Under the pieces are notes generated by a model, which saw only the letters and a program-made list of their open reading frames with translations, was not told the DNA's origin and did no database searches. 64,000 nt of DNA, taken from the NCBI GenBank assembly GCA_918807975.1, contig OU964918.1:930001-994000 (forward strand). The letters run 5' to 3'. The number at the start of each line of letters is the position of its first letter. Positions within the stretch are counted from its first letter, which is position 1. The position numbers and the translations under genes were made by a program. Of this stretch, positions 1 to 10,994 are shown in pieces. Origin of the DNA: Aplidium turbinatum. Lineage: Eukaryota; Chordata; Ascidiacea; Aplousobranchia; Polyclinidae.

Positions 1-860
1 CAAGAAAATACTGTATAAACTCTGCTAAAAGTCTAACATTTTGTTTAACCCTTGTAATACTCAGAAGGTTCCCATTCAAACATGTCATATTTATGAAACG
101 AAGACGTTAAATATTCAATCAAGGCACATGGTCATTATCACATGAACACATGCTGGCAGATGATGTAATGAACCTCTTGCTTTTTTATAATTAAAAAACA
201 AATACGGAAAAAAAATCCTAGATTGATTACTGTTTGTTTTTATCAGACAGATATATTCATATTCGACAAAAGCAAGAAAGAAATGCACAAAATAAAAGGA
301 ATACGATAATGCCCAAGTGCAGCAGACCCATAACCTTGCGATCGGCTCATCGAAACAAATGTCGCATAGATGGCAGGCGGAACATGTGATTGTAGCGTTT
401 GAAATATTTCGATTGATACAAAATGTTAGAGAACATTAACGCTTTCAGTAAAGAATTGAAAGATTTACAGCGACGTTGTACAAATGCAAAGTGATTTGGC
501 AAGAGAGCTTCAAAAGTTCTTACATTTGCTGTAACTTGACATTCACGTGCATAACGAGGCATATTGTATACAATTCAAAACGATTTATCATAAGCAATTC
601 TAACCCTTTTGAACGATGAGCGATGAAATAGTTGATACTCATAAAACGATATTAAATAAGAGCGACACAACACAGTTTTAATCTTTGTTAAAGTTTATTC
701 CTTAATTTGTTTGCTGTACAAAGAAAAGATTAAGCTTGTTTTATTTTGTCATTGCCATTTTTGGGAAAACAGCAAACTGATTACAAGTAAATTTGTTGAT
801 TGAACAACAAAATAGTGATTTTTAATTGTATAAGAAACACCAACAATGCCATGTTCTAAC
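1..860. other. AT-rich intronic/intergenic stretch
   Basis: No coding exon, RNA gene or clear transposon end was recognised here. It lies downstream of the last visible exon of the minus-strand CCP gene and is therefore probably the next intron of that gene. Open frames in this stretch are short and resemble nothing I know. Confidence 0.4.
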
Positions 861-1034
861 CTGGGTTACAATGGAAAGTCACTCTTCCTCCAAAGCGGAA
901 GTTGTCACCCTCAAGATACCCATGGACACGTTTTTGAGGTTGCCCGCAGTTTGCCGCCACACACTCGAACGCTACTTGAGTCCATTCATTTAGGCCTAAA
1001 CACGTCACGCTGGGGGGGCCAGACATTTCATATC
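861..1034 (-). CDS. CCP-gene exon 5: end of CCP 2, start of CCP 3
   Basis: Minus-strand internal exon of a secreted complement-control-protein (sushi) gene. It is bounded by a TTGCAG acceptor at 1,035-1,040 and a GTTAGA donor just below 861, both in phase 1. It begins GYEMSG and runs to a cysteine in FEC, which is the second half of a CCP module (tyrosine and glycine after cysteine 2, cysteine 3 in VTC, tryptophan in NEW, cysteine 4). It then starts a new module (NCGQP) and ends HCNPG just after that module's second cysteine. Splitting a CCP module after the second cysteine is a common arrangement in this family. It reads in frame from the exon at 5,911-6,009 and continues off the left edge. 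CCP modules are extracellular binding modules of complement regulators, adhesion proteins and lectin-like receptors; the specific role is unknown. Confidence 0.8.
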
Positions 1035-1205
1035 CTGCAAGAAAGAGCGAGGTCATAACCCCCTAACGGCACAGCTAAGTAACTTGACTAACAATGAGAA
1101 TTACGGCACCAGAACAACCTTACACCAGGCACAGAAATCTATATTTTACCATAACAGAACATTGTAAAAACACTAATAAACAGTGGAGCATTATTACAAA
1201 ACACA

Positions 1206-2644
1206 GCAACAATCATAGACTCCTTAAGTAAAGGAATGGAACCTCCCATACTTGGGGTTTGTAACTTGAGTCTGAATGATTAAGTTGAGTGCTGGCTGAA
1301 ATGGCTTGTAGAGAAGCTAGAAACACAATCTTGGATTTCATATTAGGGTTTTTGAGGATGGCGAGTTCAATAGTGTTACTTTCAACACCATCTGATGTCA
1401 TTTTCAAGGTCAAAATATTGTATTTTAAGGTCAACCCCATAAACATTAGTGGTGAAAAACACGTGAAATTCTGAGGAAACTCGTGTAATACACGTATATT
1501 TCTCGTGTTTTTACGAGCCAATGTTTATGAAGAAATTACAGAATTTTGGTTATTTTTGCCCATTTTTGCGTCTAAATCGTAAAGCAAAACTGTTTGAAAG
1601 AAATCTGTGACGAAATATGATATTGTGCACCTACTGCATCCATTGTGTAAGATATTTTTTCTACACTGCGTAAGTTCTTTTTATTTAATTTGGGAAAAAT
1701 TTTGGTGATTTCAAATGCCTTGCAAAACGTTAACGACTAGAACATCACACAACTCAGGCGAAAGAGAAAATTGAAAAAAGAAAACTAATCGGAAAAAATG
1801 ATGGTTTGCGAAAATGAGAGAATTGAAAGTAGTTACTTTTAGCGCCAAAAAACTCGAGAGTGCGATGTTTTAACTGTTTCCCGATTAGTTTTATTTTTTC
1901 AATTTTCTCTTTCGTCTTAGTTGTGTGATGTTCTAGTTGTTACCTTGCAAAACATTGCGGTTCCAAGCTTTTGTGACGTAACAATTTACTGAAGTCATAG
2001 TTGTAATTTGCATGACAAGACTGAAATGCGTTGCTGGCTTCATTTTGCTGAGTTGTTATCATTTGTAGATGCACCTTTAGCGGGTAATAATACTGTTTGT
2101 ACTACTTTAGGCTAACATTCTATTGAAAGCTTATGTCCTCAATGTAAGTGACAAAGAAAAGTCATTGGGGTGCCTCAGGAGGCAAGAAAAGCTTTCCAAC
2201 TAGTGATAGACATTGTCTATTATGGTGTCATCTTGTTATGTATTGTCAATTTGTGTATTATATTGTAATCATAGACTCCTTTAGATAATAGCCATAGTGT
2301 TGAGAAATACATATGATGTTTATGTAATAGCATATTTCGTCACAGATTTCTTTCAAACAGTTTTGCTTTACGATTTAGACGCAAAAATGGGCAAAATGAC
2401 CAAAATTCTGTAATTTGACCTTAAAATATAATATTTTGACCTTGAAAATGACTACAGATGGTTTTGAAAGTAACACTGTTGAACTCGCCATCCTCAAAAA
2501 CCCTAATATGGAATCCAAGATTGTGTTTCTAGCTTCTCTAGAAGTCATTTCAGCCCAGAACTCAAGTTAATCCTTCAGATTCAAGTTACAAACCCCGAGA
2601 TTGCAACATTCCAGTCCTTTACTTACGAAGTCTATGGCAACAAT
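1206..2644. mobile_element. Foldback DNA transposon with long inverted ends
   Basis: The element spans 1,214-2,636 and is flanked by an exact 8-bp duplication, GCAACAAT, at 1,206-1,213 and 2,637-2,644. The ends are inverted: CATAGACTCCTTAAGTAAAGG on the left against a slightly diverged copy on the right, and similarity continues inward for roughly 400 bp on each side. A second inverted pair is nested inside (about 1,715-1,800 against 1,878-1,965). No transposase frame is visible, so it is non-autonomous. An 8-bp duplication and ends starting CA would suit P-like, hAT or Mutator-like families; the class is not settled. It sits inside an intron of the minus-strand CCP gene. Confidence 0.8.
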
Positions 2645-3880
2645 ACATAGCAATGGTCAACACGTCGTTTTGCGGTTTAAACTTTGAAAGCTGATGTAGA
2701 GTAACTTTGGCTGAATTCAAATTTGACGTGAGATTTATCTTATCACGACAGGTTTTTAAGATATGATAAAACACCAAATTTTTACTTTTGTCATAAGTAG
2801 AAGATTTGACGTTCCGGTTTCCACACATAAATACTGTGTCATATCTAGTTATTTGTGTCATGGGGCGAATAAATGGTTGAAATATATCCACAAACTACAA
2901 TATTTAGACCGATTTGCTTTTGACTTGAAATTATTAGCTAAAATGTAATGAAAAACTAAAAAAGAAGCTAAAAGTGGAACTTAGCCCCATCTATTAAAGT
3001 TTTGCAGCAAGTCACAAAGATTGAAGCAATCCCATGGCAATGCTTGTCCAGCAACCTTACTTAATCTTATCACTGGTGTACCACTAGCAACCTCACTGGT
3101 GTAGATAAAACGTTAGGAGGTCTACTTGTCGGGAGGTCTACTTGCCACTCAGGGCTTAGTTTCAACTTACTAGCTCTCAGACAAAGCACAAAAAAGCTCA
3201 ATAAACACAAAACGTAGAAAGATGTTGCCTAGCACAACAAGCAACAAGTGGTTGGCATGAATACAATGCCCTGAATGCCTGGTGAAAAGGTTTATTCGAT
3301 TTTTAGCATTTCAAAGAATATTTTCTGAAGGTTTCTGTGTCGTGGGAAAACTTGCAGCTGCAAGGGATACATGCAGATCGGAGATGCTTTCCACATCTAT
3401 AGTATCTTTCACATTTTGATACCTTGAACAGCGCGATTCAAAGCGTTTAAACTTTTATGGCCTGTCTAACACTGACATTTCGATATGACACTACATACAG
3501 TATTATATTGGTTGTGAAGGCAACGTGAAATATTTCACTTTTGGCAAAATAAAGTATATTTTTTATTTTATTTATAAAATGCAATGTGATAGAAAAGTTT
3601 TGATTCAGAATCAGATTCAACAATACAAAATTATTTTACAGTAAATCAGTTACTAAACTCGAAACCGCGAAAAATAAGTTTTAATTTTTTTGTAAACCAG
3701 TGATAAGCAATCACTCAGCATTATAGAAAATTCAATTAAAGTGCAAAACAATCACATAGCACAACAAAATGCAGAACACTCAACAGATCAATTTAAACAA
3801 CATTACAAAATAAGCTAAACAAAATTATAAAAAAAATCTAATCTGCAATTTACAATAGCTCAATCTACAACAAAAATTAT
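2645..3880. other. AT-rich intron sequence with a dispersed repeat
   Basis: No coding signal is seen. Bases of about 3,140-3,220 (containing TTACTAGCTCTCAG) reappear in inverted form near 36,430-36,490, so part of this stretch belongs to an interspersed repeat whose ends I could not define. Confidence 0.35.
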
Positions 3881-3894
3881 ATAACAAAACTGAA

Positions 3895-4545
3895 AAATTG
3901 AAGCAACACTTCACAACCCCTCAAACAACACCACAAAACAACCAATCAACACTTCACAACAACACAAAACAATCAATCAACACTTCACAACCCCTCAAAC
4001 AACACAAAACAATCAACACTTTACAACCCCTCAAACAACACAAAACAATCAACACTTTACAACCCCTCAAACAACAACACAAAATAATCAACACTTCACA
4101 ACCCCTCAAACAACACAAAACAATCAACACTTCACAACCCCTCAAACAACACAAAACAATCAATCAACACTTTACACCCCTCACACAACAGCACAAAACA
4201 ATCAACACTTCACAACCCCTCAAACAACACAAAACAATCAACACTTCACAACCCCTCAAACAACACAAAACAATCAACACTTTACAACCCCTCAAACAAC
4301 AACACAAAATAATCAACACTTCACAACCCCTCAAACAACACAAAACAATCAACACTTCACAACCCCTCAAACAACACAAAACAATCAACACTTCACAACT
4401 CCTCACACAACACTTTACAACCCCTCACACAACAACACAAAACAATCAATCAACACTTTACACCCCTCACACAACAGCACAAAACAATCAACATTTCACA
4501 TCCCCTCAAACAACACAAAACAATCAAGCAACACTTCATGATACT
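3895..4545. repeat. Minisatellite, unit about 33-36 bp
   Basis: Direct tandem array of variants of a unit containing CACTTCACAACCCCTCAAAC followed by AACACAAAACAATCAA. About eighteen variant copies are visible, with alternating sub-variants (CACTTTACAACC, CACACAACAGCAC), which shows higher-order duplication. Because many units are multiples of three, long open frames arise on both strands; these are a product of the repeat, not evidence for a gene. It lies in an intron of the minus-strand CCP gene. Confidence 0.9.
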
Positions 4546-4639
4546 TGAATAAACAATTACAAGTCACATACAGAAATCCAAAAAAATGTACAGAATCACT
4601 TACGAAACACTACAAAAACAAAACATAAAAACTGCATAA

Positions 4640-5290
4640 TTACTCAAGAAACACAGACAAATTGCTGCGCAAACACGACAGGCAATCATGCAGCAATGAC
4701 AAGTCACTTAAGAAATACAACATACACTCAAACAGCACTGACGAGTCACTGAACAAACATAACATACACTCAAGCAACACTGACGAATCACTTAACAAAC
4801 ACAACATACACTCAAGCAACACTGACGAGTCACTCAATAAACACGACGGGCACTCAAGCAACGCTGACGAGTCATTGAACAAACACTCAAGCAACACTGA
4901 CAAATTAATGCACAAGCACGACATACACTCAAGCAACACTGACGAGTCACTTAACAAACACAACATACACTCAAGCAACACTGACGAGTCACTCAATAAA
5001 CACGACGGGCACTCAAGCAACGCTGACGAGTCATTGAACAAACACTCAAGCAACACTGGCAAATTAATGCACAAGCACGACATACACTCAAGCAACACTG
5101 ACGAGTCACTTAACAAACACAACATACACCCACGCAACACTGACGAGTCACTCAATAAACACGACGGGCACTCAAGCAACGCTGACGAGTCACTGAACAA
5201 ACACGACGCACACTCAAGTAACACTGACGAGTAACTGAACAAACACTACAGACAATGAAACAACACTGACGAGTCACTGAAGAAAACGGC
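4640..5290. repeat. Minisatellite, unit 39 bp
   Basis: Second, unrelated tandem array directly after the first. The unit reads CACTCAAGCAACACTGACGA then GTCACT(T/G)AACAAACACAAC, with an irregular higher-order period (the block with CACGACGGGCACTCAAGCAA recurs). On plus it would encode repeats of the type HSSNTDESLNKHN, an in-frame consequence of the 39-bp unit. No start context, splice signals or flanking coding sequence support translation. Confidence 0.9.
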
Positions 5291-5910
5291 AGGCACTCAA
5301 TCAACACCAACAACAGTAGAATTAAATCAGTAGTGTCACTTATGATAAAGTGTTCAACCCGCGGTGTAAAGAAACACTTGCGATATCAATAAGGATACAA
5401 GCTTTGACTTGTTTTCATTCAATTATACCTTTAAGCATTAATTATATGTAGCCTACGTTTGATTTCATTATATTTTTCACTTTTCTGTTTTAGTTTAATT
5501 TTTATATCACTGCTACTGTAATATCACAGGTTACGATTTACTGTAGCAGCTTTTTGTTTGAAATTTATGTATAGATCTACACACATTCGTACACCATATT
5601 TACATTTGAGCTCTGTATTTTGAGAACACAGTATCATGCACAAATAATAGTTCGTCAGTTGAATTTGCTTTATTTGTACGTTTTACATATTTTGCGCTTA
5701 ATTTTTTTTTATGACATTTTTTTCTGTTTTAGATGTGCTAGAGGGAGATGCTCTTACTGTAGCAAAATCAATACTTTAACAAGTTATGTTTGTTGATAAG
5801 ACTGTTGTAGAAATGCCAGCACGTGATGAATGCAAATTAGCAATACAACTGTACAAAATGTTTTGTTTATTCCGGCGATGAAATATAAAATTAAACAAAA
5901 TTTTTCTCAC
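5291..5910. other. Intron sequence, nothing recognised
   Basis: AT-rich sequence between the minisatellites and the next CCP exon. No transposon end, RNA or coding exon is apparent. Confidence 0.4.
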
Positions 5911-6009
5911 CTAATCTGCAAAGATAATTTATGCTTTCTCCAGCAAAATAATCATTTTTAGTAGCGTCCGGGAAGTATTGTCTTCCAGATGGTGGATTTA
6001 AGCAACCGG
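5911..6009 (-). CDS. CCP-gene exon 4: first half of CCP 2
   Basis: A 99-bp minus-strand exon bounded by a TTTTTTTCAG acceptor above 6,009 and a GTGAGA donor just below 5,911. Both junctions are phase 1. It translates to GCLNPPSGR through ESINYLCRLG, that is cysteines 1 and 2 of a CCP module, and the second half is supplied by the exon at 861-1,034: LCRLG joins directly to YEMSG. It also joins correctly to the preceding exon at 10,131 (…PSCV then S-G-C). It is found from splice signals and domain pattern only, since the frame is too short to stand out alone. The 4.1-kb intron upstream contains the whole 3.2-kb family A transposon. Confidence 0.78.
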
Positions 6010-6634
6010 CTGAAAAAAACGTTTAACAATTATGAAACACTGCATCTGCCAAGCATACCAATGTCAATGAAGTGCTCATTTATCTTATGGATTGTTTTGT
6101 TGTAATTGTGGTAATAGCATGTCTGTGGTGAAAACTATAGTTTTCACTCATGTCTGAGTGAAAAATATATTTTATAGTAGAAGTTTGATATCTGGCTCAA
6201 GATGTTCTCTCGGCTGCTATAGAGCTTTGTGTTCCATCCTGCAGAAGTGTTGACTTTTTGATGTTATGGTGCATACCACCAGTCACCACTCTGCGTTATT
6301 GGTTGTCCAGACGCTCACACGTCATGTATTAGCATTTGTGACGTAAACCAGCAACTTTGCAAGACATATATTGAACTTTAACCTCATCCTTCAGTTGATA
6401 GCAACTCTATCAAGAAAAAGTTAGGCCTACTTGTAAGTTCGATTCTTGGAGTCATTCTCTAAAATTGAAATTTTCTACCATTTAACCACCGCACAATTGC
6501 CATCAAGTAAGCTGAATAGTGTGACACGATTTCATGAACTTGTTTCTATCCATATAATGATGCTACATTGTCGACATACGCTTTTCCAGTATTACAATTG
6601 CAGCGATGATACTTTTTGTCACTCACAGAATGCT
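6010..6634. other. Intron sequence, nothing recognised
   Basis: Sequence between CCP exon 4 and the TTAA insertion of family A. An open frame at 6,446-6,745 crosses the transposon boundary and is not credible as a gene. Confidence 0.35.
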
Positions 6635-6638
6635 TTAA

Positions 6639-9600
6639 CACTTTGCTCCTCAAAGGGAGGCCAGATTTGGCCCCCCCCTCTTATTTCCTTTAATTATTTG
6701 AAGCACAGTAACGCCATGCACTTGGTTTTTCTTGACTTTTCCTAAAATTGCCAGGCGGATCTGATGATATTAAATTTGATGCTAAAAGTTGTGTAGTTTT
6801 CTTGTAAATTCAAGATTTTGGTGAATTTTTGCTATTTCTGGCTAACTTCCAGCAAAGCGTGAAATGGATTACATTGCGATAACAAGCCATAAGCTCATAA
6901 TTGCTTCGTGCATCGACATGCGCGAGCAGAGAGAAGCATCCTCTTGCTTTCCTTTGTTTGGTTTGACCTCAATAATACAAAGCGCGTTATTTCTTATGCT
7001 ACAAAGAAAAGCCAGTGATCGCAAAGCTGTTAATTAGAAACAATAATGGCAAACGTTTTTTGCGTTATCAGCTCTACAAAGAAGAATAGCAATCCACGAT
7101 CAAAATAGTAGGCTATGGAGGCCACAAACTATTCAAAACAGTTGTTTCAAGCAGATAATATTCATTGACGAATAAAAAACGTTACAATAAGAAATCTTCT
7201 CTTGGGTAAACACACGAAAACCTGGTTTCGAAATAAACGTTCTATGGAAATGCTCTCATTGACAAAACTTGCAATTGAGGAAATGTATCACTGCAAATGC
7301 TTTTGGGAGAAGCCGGAGAAATAGCGCTCTGGCAAACAGTAATTGTGAGATACACTCAAAATTATGAGATAAGCTCCATTTACACGTAGCAGCTAACTCG
7401 ATGGCGTCCCTTCCCTGCTTTATGTCGCCTACTTGTTGTTATGTCCTGTATTTTTGTTTCACAATGCACTGTGTTTTGTTCCAAAGAGCGCAAAATAAAG
7501 ATGATTATGCCTCATCTACATTACAAAATATTTCGTAATGTACAAACAAAATGTACAATGTACACAATGTACATTACAAAATATTTTGTAATGTAGACGA
7601 GGCATAAAGTTAGGCGTCACATAAGACAAACAACAAATCAGCTTTCTTCATCATTGATTCAACATCTGAATACGTTGCCCCAATGTATAAGAGGCCGGCT
7701 ATTGTGAAAACCCGCCGTTTATAAACGATCCGATTATACCAAAAGTGGGACAAACTAGTGGATCAAAGAATAAATAAACAATGCTGAGAAAACTAACTCT
7801 AAGTGACGAACAATACCGATGTCTTTATTTATCTTGGAAAAATGCTGCCTAAACTTATCAACAAAAAATACCGTAAATAACGGCAAGGGTTCCGAAAGCA
7901 GAATTTGCTCGACTTTGGCATGAATTTAGTCAGACATCTAATAATTCCACACATGCAATAACGGGCTCTCAACGGCTGTAAGATACATAATAATCAACCT
8001 GGTTCTGGGCGATTTGTGTAACAGTTTAGGGGAAGACACTACTTGAAATGATGCACCACACAAAAGATTTTCAATGAAGACTGAGTCTAAAAACCGATGT
8101 GGATTGTGCTGCACAACAACTTCAAGTTTAGGACAGAAGAGGCACAAAATATCACGATAGAAATAAAGACCTTGTGGGAAATTTTCGAGAATCATAACAC
8201 GATGCAGATACCATAAATGCTTAGTTTGCATGCTGCTCTAAGCTGGCCGGCAACCACAAAGGTAGACAATACAGGCAGTTTATAATTCGATAACAGCGCA
8301 ATAAACATTATAAATACGTAAACCGACAATTTTCTTTTACAAACGTTTTACGTCTAATAATAACTTTTCCCCCAACAATTTTTTGTGAAGCGCTTGCAAA
8401 CCACGGTTTTGTAAAATAATTCATCATTATTATTTTTTACTTCTCGGATATTGTAAAACGTCATCAGCAAAATCACAAAAAAAAATTTCATTACTTCAAT
8501 GTAGTAGGCCTAAGAATTTTTTATAGAATTGTAGCCACGTTGTTTCAACAAAGAAGCCCTTTTTTGGCAATATAAAGTTATAGAAAATAATTTGCAATCA
8601 TGCAAATGGTTGGAAAGAATCTAGGAAGTCTTCTCACAATCTGGCACAAAATGATTATGTTTATTGTATCTCTGCAAAATGTTTTACGACAAACTTTGAA
8701 GCTTCGTTATAATCATTTTTATCTTTGAAGTCAAAAGCTAATTTTTTTTTGGCCAGAAACATAATCACTGCTTTGCTGATGTTGTCGCCTTTACGCGTAT
8801 TTTTTGTGCTTCAAACAATAAGGACCCAGTCAGCAATCCAGTCCTTTTACATTGATTCAACATTTGTAAACGTTAAATGTATGTAGATTTGCTGACTGTG
8901 GGTTATTTCACATTTCCTTTGTTTACGCATGTTCCTCAATTCGCTGTTGCATTGTTTCGACGCTGGCGGACTAAAAATGTATTTTCAAATTGATTGACAC
9001 AATCTTCAATAAAAAATGAGCTTCGAACTTAGCTTTGTTGATGTAAATGCTGTATTTTTGTGGATGTAATTTATGAGTCATGTTTATAAACACCCGTAAG
9101 CGAAATGACTTATGATGGAGCCTGCATGATATTTGTGATGCGACTTGACACAAATCCACAATTTCAAAAGCACCTAATATGAACTTAGAAATTTCAGATA
9201 ATATCAACAACTTGTTCAATTGTCTTCTCTCTACTAAAAATATTCATACTACAAACTCAATTGCAGACCTAAAATACACAAACGAAGATGTAAGCAGCTA
9301 TTCAAGCAGGCTAAGGTGTTACTTATGAGAAATTTGGTTCCATAAAACTAGAAGCTAGCCATGAGTTTCGGAATGCATTAGTTTAGGACAAAAATGTAAG
9401 ACAACAAACGCAGTTTTGTTTTTTTTCAAATTCGTGTAACAATATTACTCTGATTGTAGCTATTTTAGAATCAGTGAGTAGCTTACAATAACATTTGCCC
9501 TCAAGTCGTAAATCTTTATCAATGCAATGATTCGGCACACCGCACACACACTTCGTGCAGTCGATTGAGGTCTTTGTTATTCAGAACTTTGCATGAAATC

Positions 9601-9866
9601 GGATTAGCATGGTAATTAAACAGCGGCAAGATAAATCAAAATTGTCGTTTTTGGGTACCTTTGCAAAAAGTGAAATATCAAGTTTAACATATAAAATTTT
9701 AAAATAATGATATTTCAAACTTATAGACAAATGATTTGTTTTCACATCAGTGCAACTTCTGTTGAAATAGCACCAGCGGATAACACGTAGCAGCTGATTG
9801 AATTTGATCCAAAAACGGCCCCCCCTTGAGCAGTTAACTTCCAAAAAAACGTTGAAAAGCAAAGGG
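6639..9866 (-). mobile_element. Family A TTAA transposon, copy 1 (non-autonomous)
   Basis: A 3.2-kb element flanked by TTAA at 6,635-6,638 and 9,867-9,870. The inverted ends are CACTTTGCTCCTC on the left and, read inward from the right, CCCTTTGCTTTTC, typical of piggyBac-type elements, which insert at TTAA. Near-terminal C-runs occur at both ends. A nearly identical copy lies inverted at 46,365-49,606. No transposase is visible, so mobilisation in trans is inferred. The element contains a nested palindrome (7,507-7,605), two copies of the recurrent hairpin motif (about 7,632-7,700 and 8,824-8,903) and one shared open frame (minus 7,938-8,231). It sits in intron 3 of the minus-strand CCP gene. 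Confidence 0.88.
7938..8231 (-). CDS. Conserved unknown frame inside family A, copy 1
   Basis: A 97-codon frame starting MQTKHLWYLHRV that matches, with few substitutions, a 135-codon frame in copy 2 (48,004-48,411 plus). In the diverged third copy near 28,080-28,260 the stretch RTRLIIMYLTAVE is preserved in the same frame although much surrounding DNA has changed. I do not recognise the family. It could be a captured host exon, a short accessory gene of the element, or chance conservation of a frame. No catalytic motif, signal peptide or clear transmembrane segment stands out. Confidence 0.3.
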   Translation of the reverse strand: MQTKHLWYLHRVMILENFPQGLYFYRDILCLFCPKLEVVVQHNPHRFLDSVFIENLLCGASFQVVSSPKLLHKSPRTRLIIMYLTAVESPLLHVWNY

Positions 9867-10130
9867 TTAATTTGCGCAAACCTGCGCACGAAACAAATTA
9901 ACAACAGAGATCAAGATCAACCACTCCATCTTTTTAAACTATTTTTTTTGTTCCATAAATCAAAAATTACATCAAATTTACAGCCAGAGTCGGACGGTTA
10001 AAATCGGAGTGACGAATTGGCATATTTTACGTGTGCCTTTATATCCCTGGCATTGTGATGGTGAACAAAAAAACATTGGGACATTTGTGACTTGTTTGCA
10101 CATTTCTTATGTTACTCAATATGAACATAC

Positions 10131-10301
10131 AGACACAGGATGGAGTAATCCCGGACCACTTCTTGTCGGATCGGCAAGTTCTTCGAGAGGTTCCATTCAT
10201 TACGTAGCCTTCGTCACAGCGGTATCTGATTACCCTGTTATATCGAAATACACCATCCAAGGACCCGTGTTCGATTCTAGGTGGGGAAGTGCATTTAGCA
10301 T
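10131..10301 (-). CDS. CCP-gene exon 3: CCP 1
   Basis: A 171-bp minus-strand exon carrying one complete CCP (sushi) module. The acceptor CAG lies just above 10,301 and the donor GTATGT just below 10,131; both junctions are phase 1, the usual symmetric phase for shuffled CCP modules. The module shows the four cysteines (AKCTSPP, RYRCDEGY, RTCRSDK, PSC), the invariant tryptophan in KKWSG, the HGS turn and the GYVMNG stretch. It joins upstream to the 10,488-10,640 exon (INP then D-A-K-C) and downstream to 5,911-6,009. The donor choice assumes GTATGT rather than an overlapping GTGTCT. Confidence 0.87.
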
Positions 10302-10487
10302 CTGAAAAGCATTTCAAGAACTGCATAAAAGATTTGAGTGATTTCTTTTGCATTTCCAATAGTTTAAAATTATCTAATTTCGAAACACATGCCATTTCTA
10401 ATGACGTGTGCACTAAATGAAAGAACATCGCCACACACGTCATTTCTAATGACGTATGTACAAACATAAAATAACATTGCCACTAAC

Positions 10488-10640
10488 CTGGATTGATGCA
10501 TGACATACCACAGGCCCCATCACAGATACACTGCTTCCTGACTTTGCAACTGTTTGAGTTTGTGCAATTTATTTTGCAGGTTCTTCCATCTTCCAGAGAA
10601 CTTGTGTCCCTTTCAGGACAGTCTAGTTGGCTCAAGCAAA
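10488..10640 (-). CDS. CCP-gene exon 2: cysteine-rich N-terminal module
   Basis: A 153-bp minus-strand exon between a CTTTTTCAG acceptor and a GTTAGT donor, phase 1 on both sides. It encodes a short mature N terminus beginning VCLSQLDCPERD, then a compact cysteine-rich stretch with CKINC, CKVRKQCIC and DGACGMSC. The spacing is neither a CCP nor a canonical EGF module; the CxCDGxCGxxC ending suggests a small disulfide-rich cap before the first CCP. It lies directly after the signal-peptide exon and directly before CCP 1. I do not recognise the family name. Confidence 0.8.
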
Positions 10641-10994
10641 CTGAAAAAGATAATAACATAAAATGATATGAAGATATAATCATTAAAAATTCACTAATTT
10701 CGATATGACAGTTTGTCCACCAATAGAGTACGCGGGGAAGAAAGTAATGCTTCTACCAAGCAAGCACAAATATGTTTTGCATTTGCTTTGTGTATAATAA
10801 ATATTGTAAAAGCATCAATGCTGGCATATTCCTGTCAACAAAACCAGCTCTTTGTACATTGAAGCAATATTAAACTTAATATTTTTTAGCTAGTTTTATT
10901 GGCTAGCATAGAAGCTTTATACTTTTTGATTGATTGACGTTTCATAGCTGTGCAAACGTTCATCGTTTCAAGTTTGCTATTTTAATAAACTTAC

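Noticed and set aside
3898-4548. Long open frame on plus through the first minisatellite.
   Set aside because: Frame is a by-product of tandem units; both strands are open, and no start context or splice signals are seen.
4000-5240. CRISPR array.
   Set aside because: Repeats are contiguous without unique spacers, and the genome is eukaryotic.
4640-5242. Open frames on both strands in the second minisatellite.
   Set aside because: Same reason: the 39-bp period keeps frames open on both strands.
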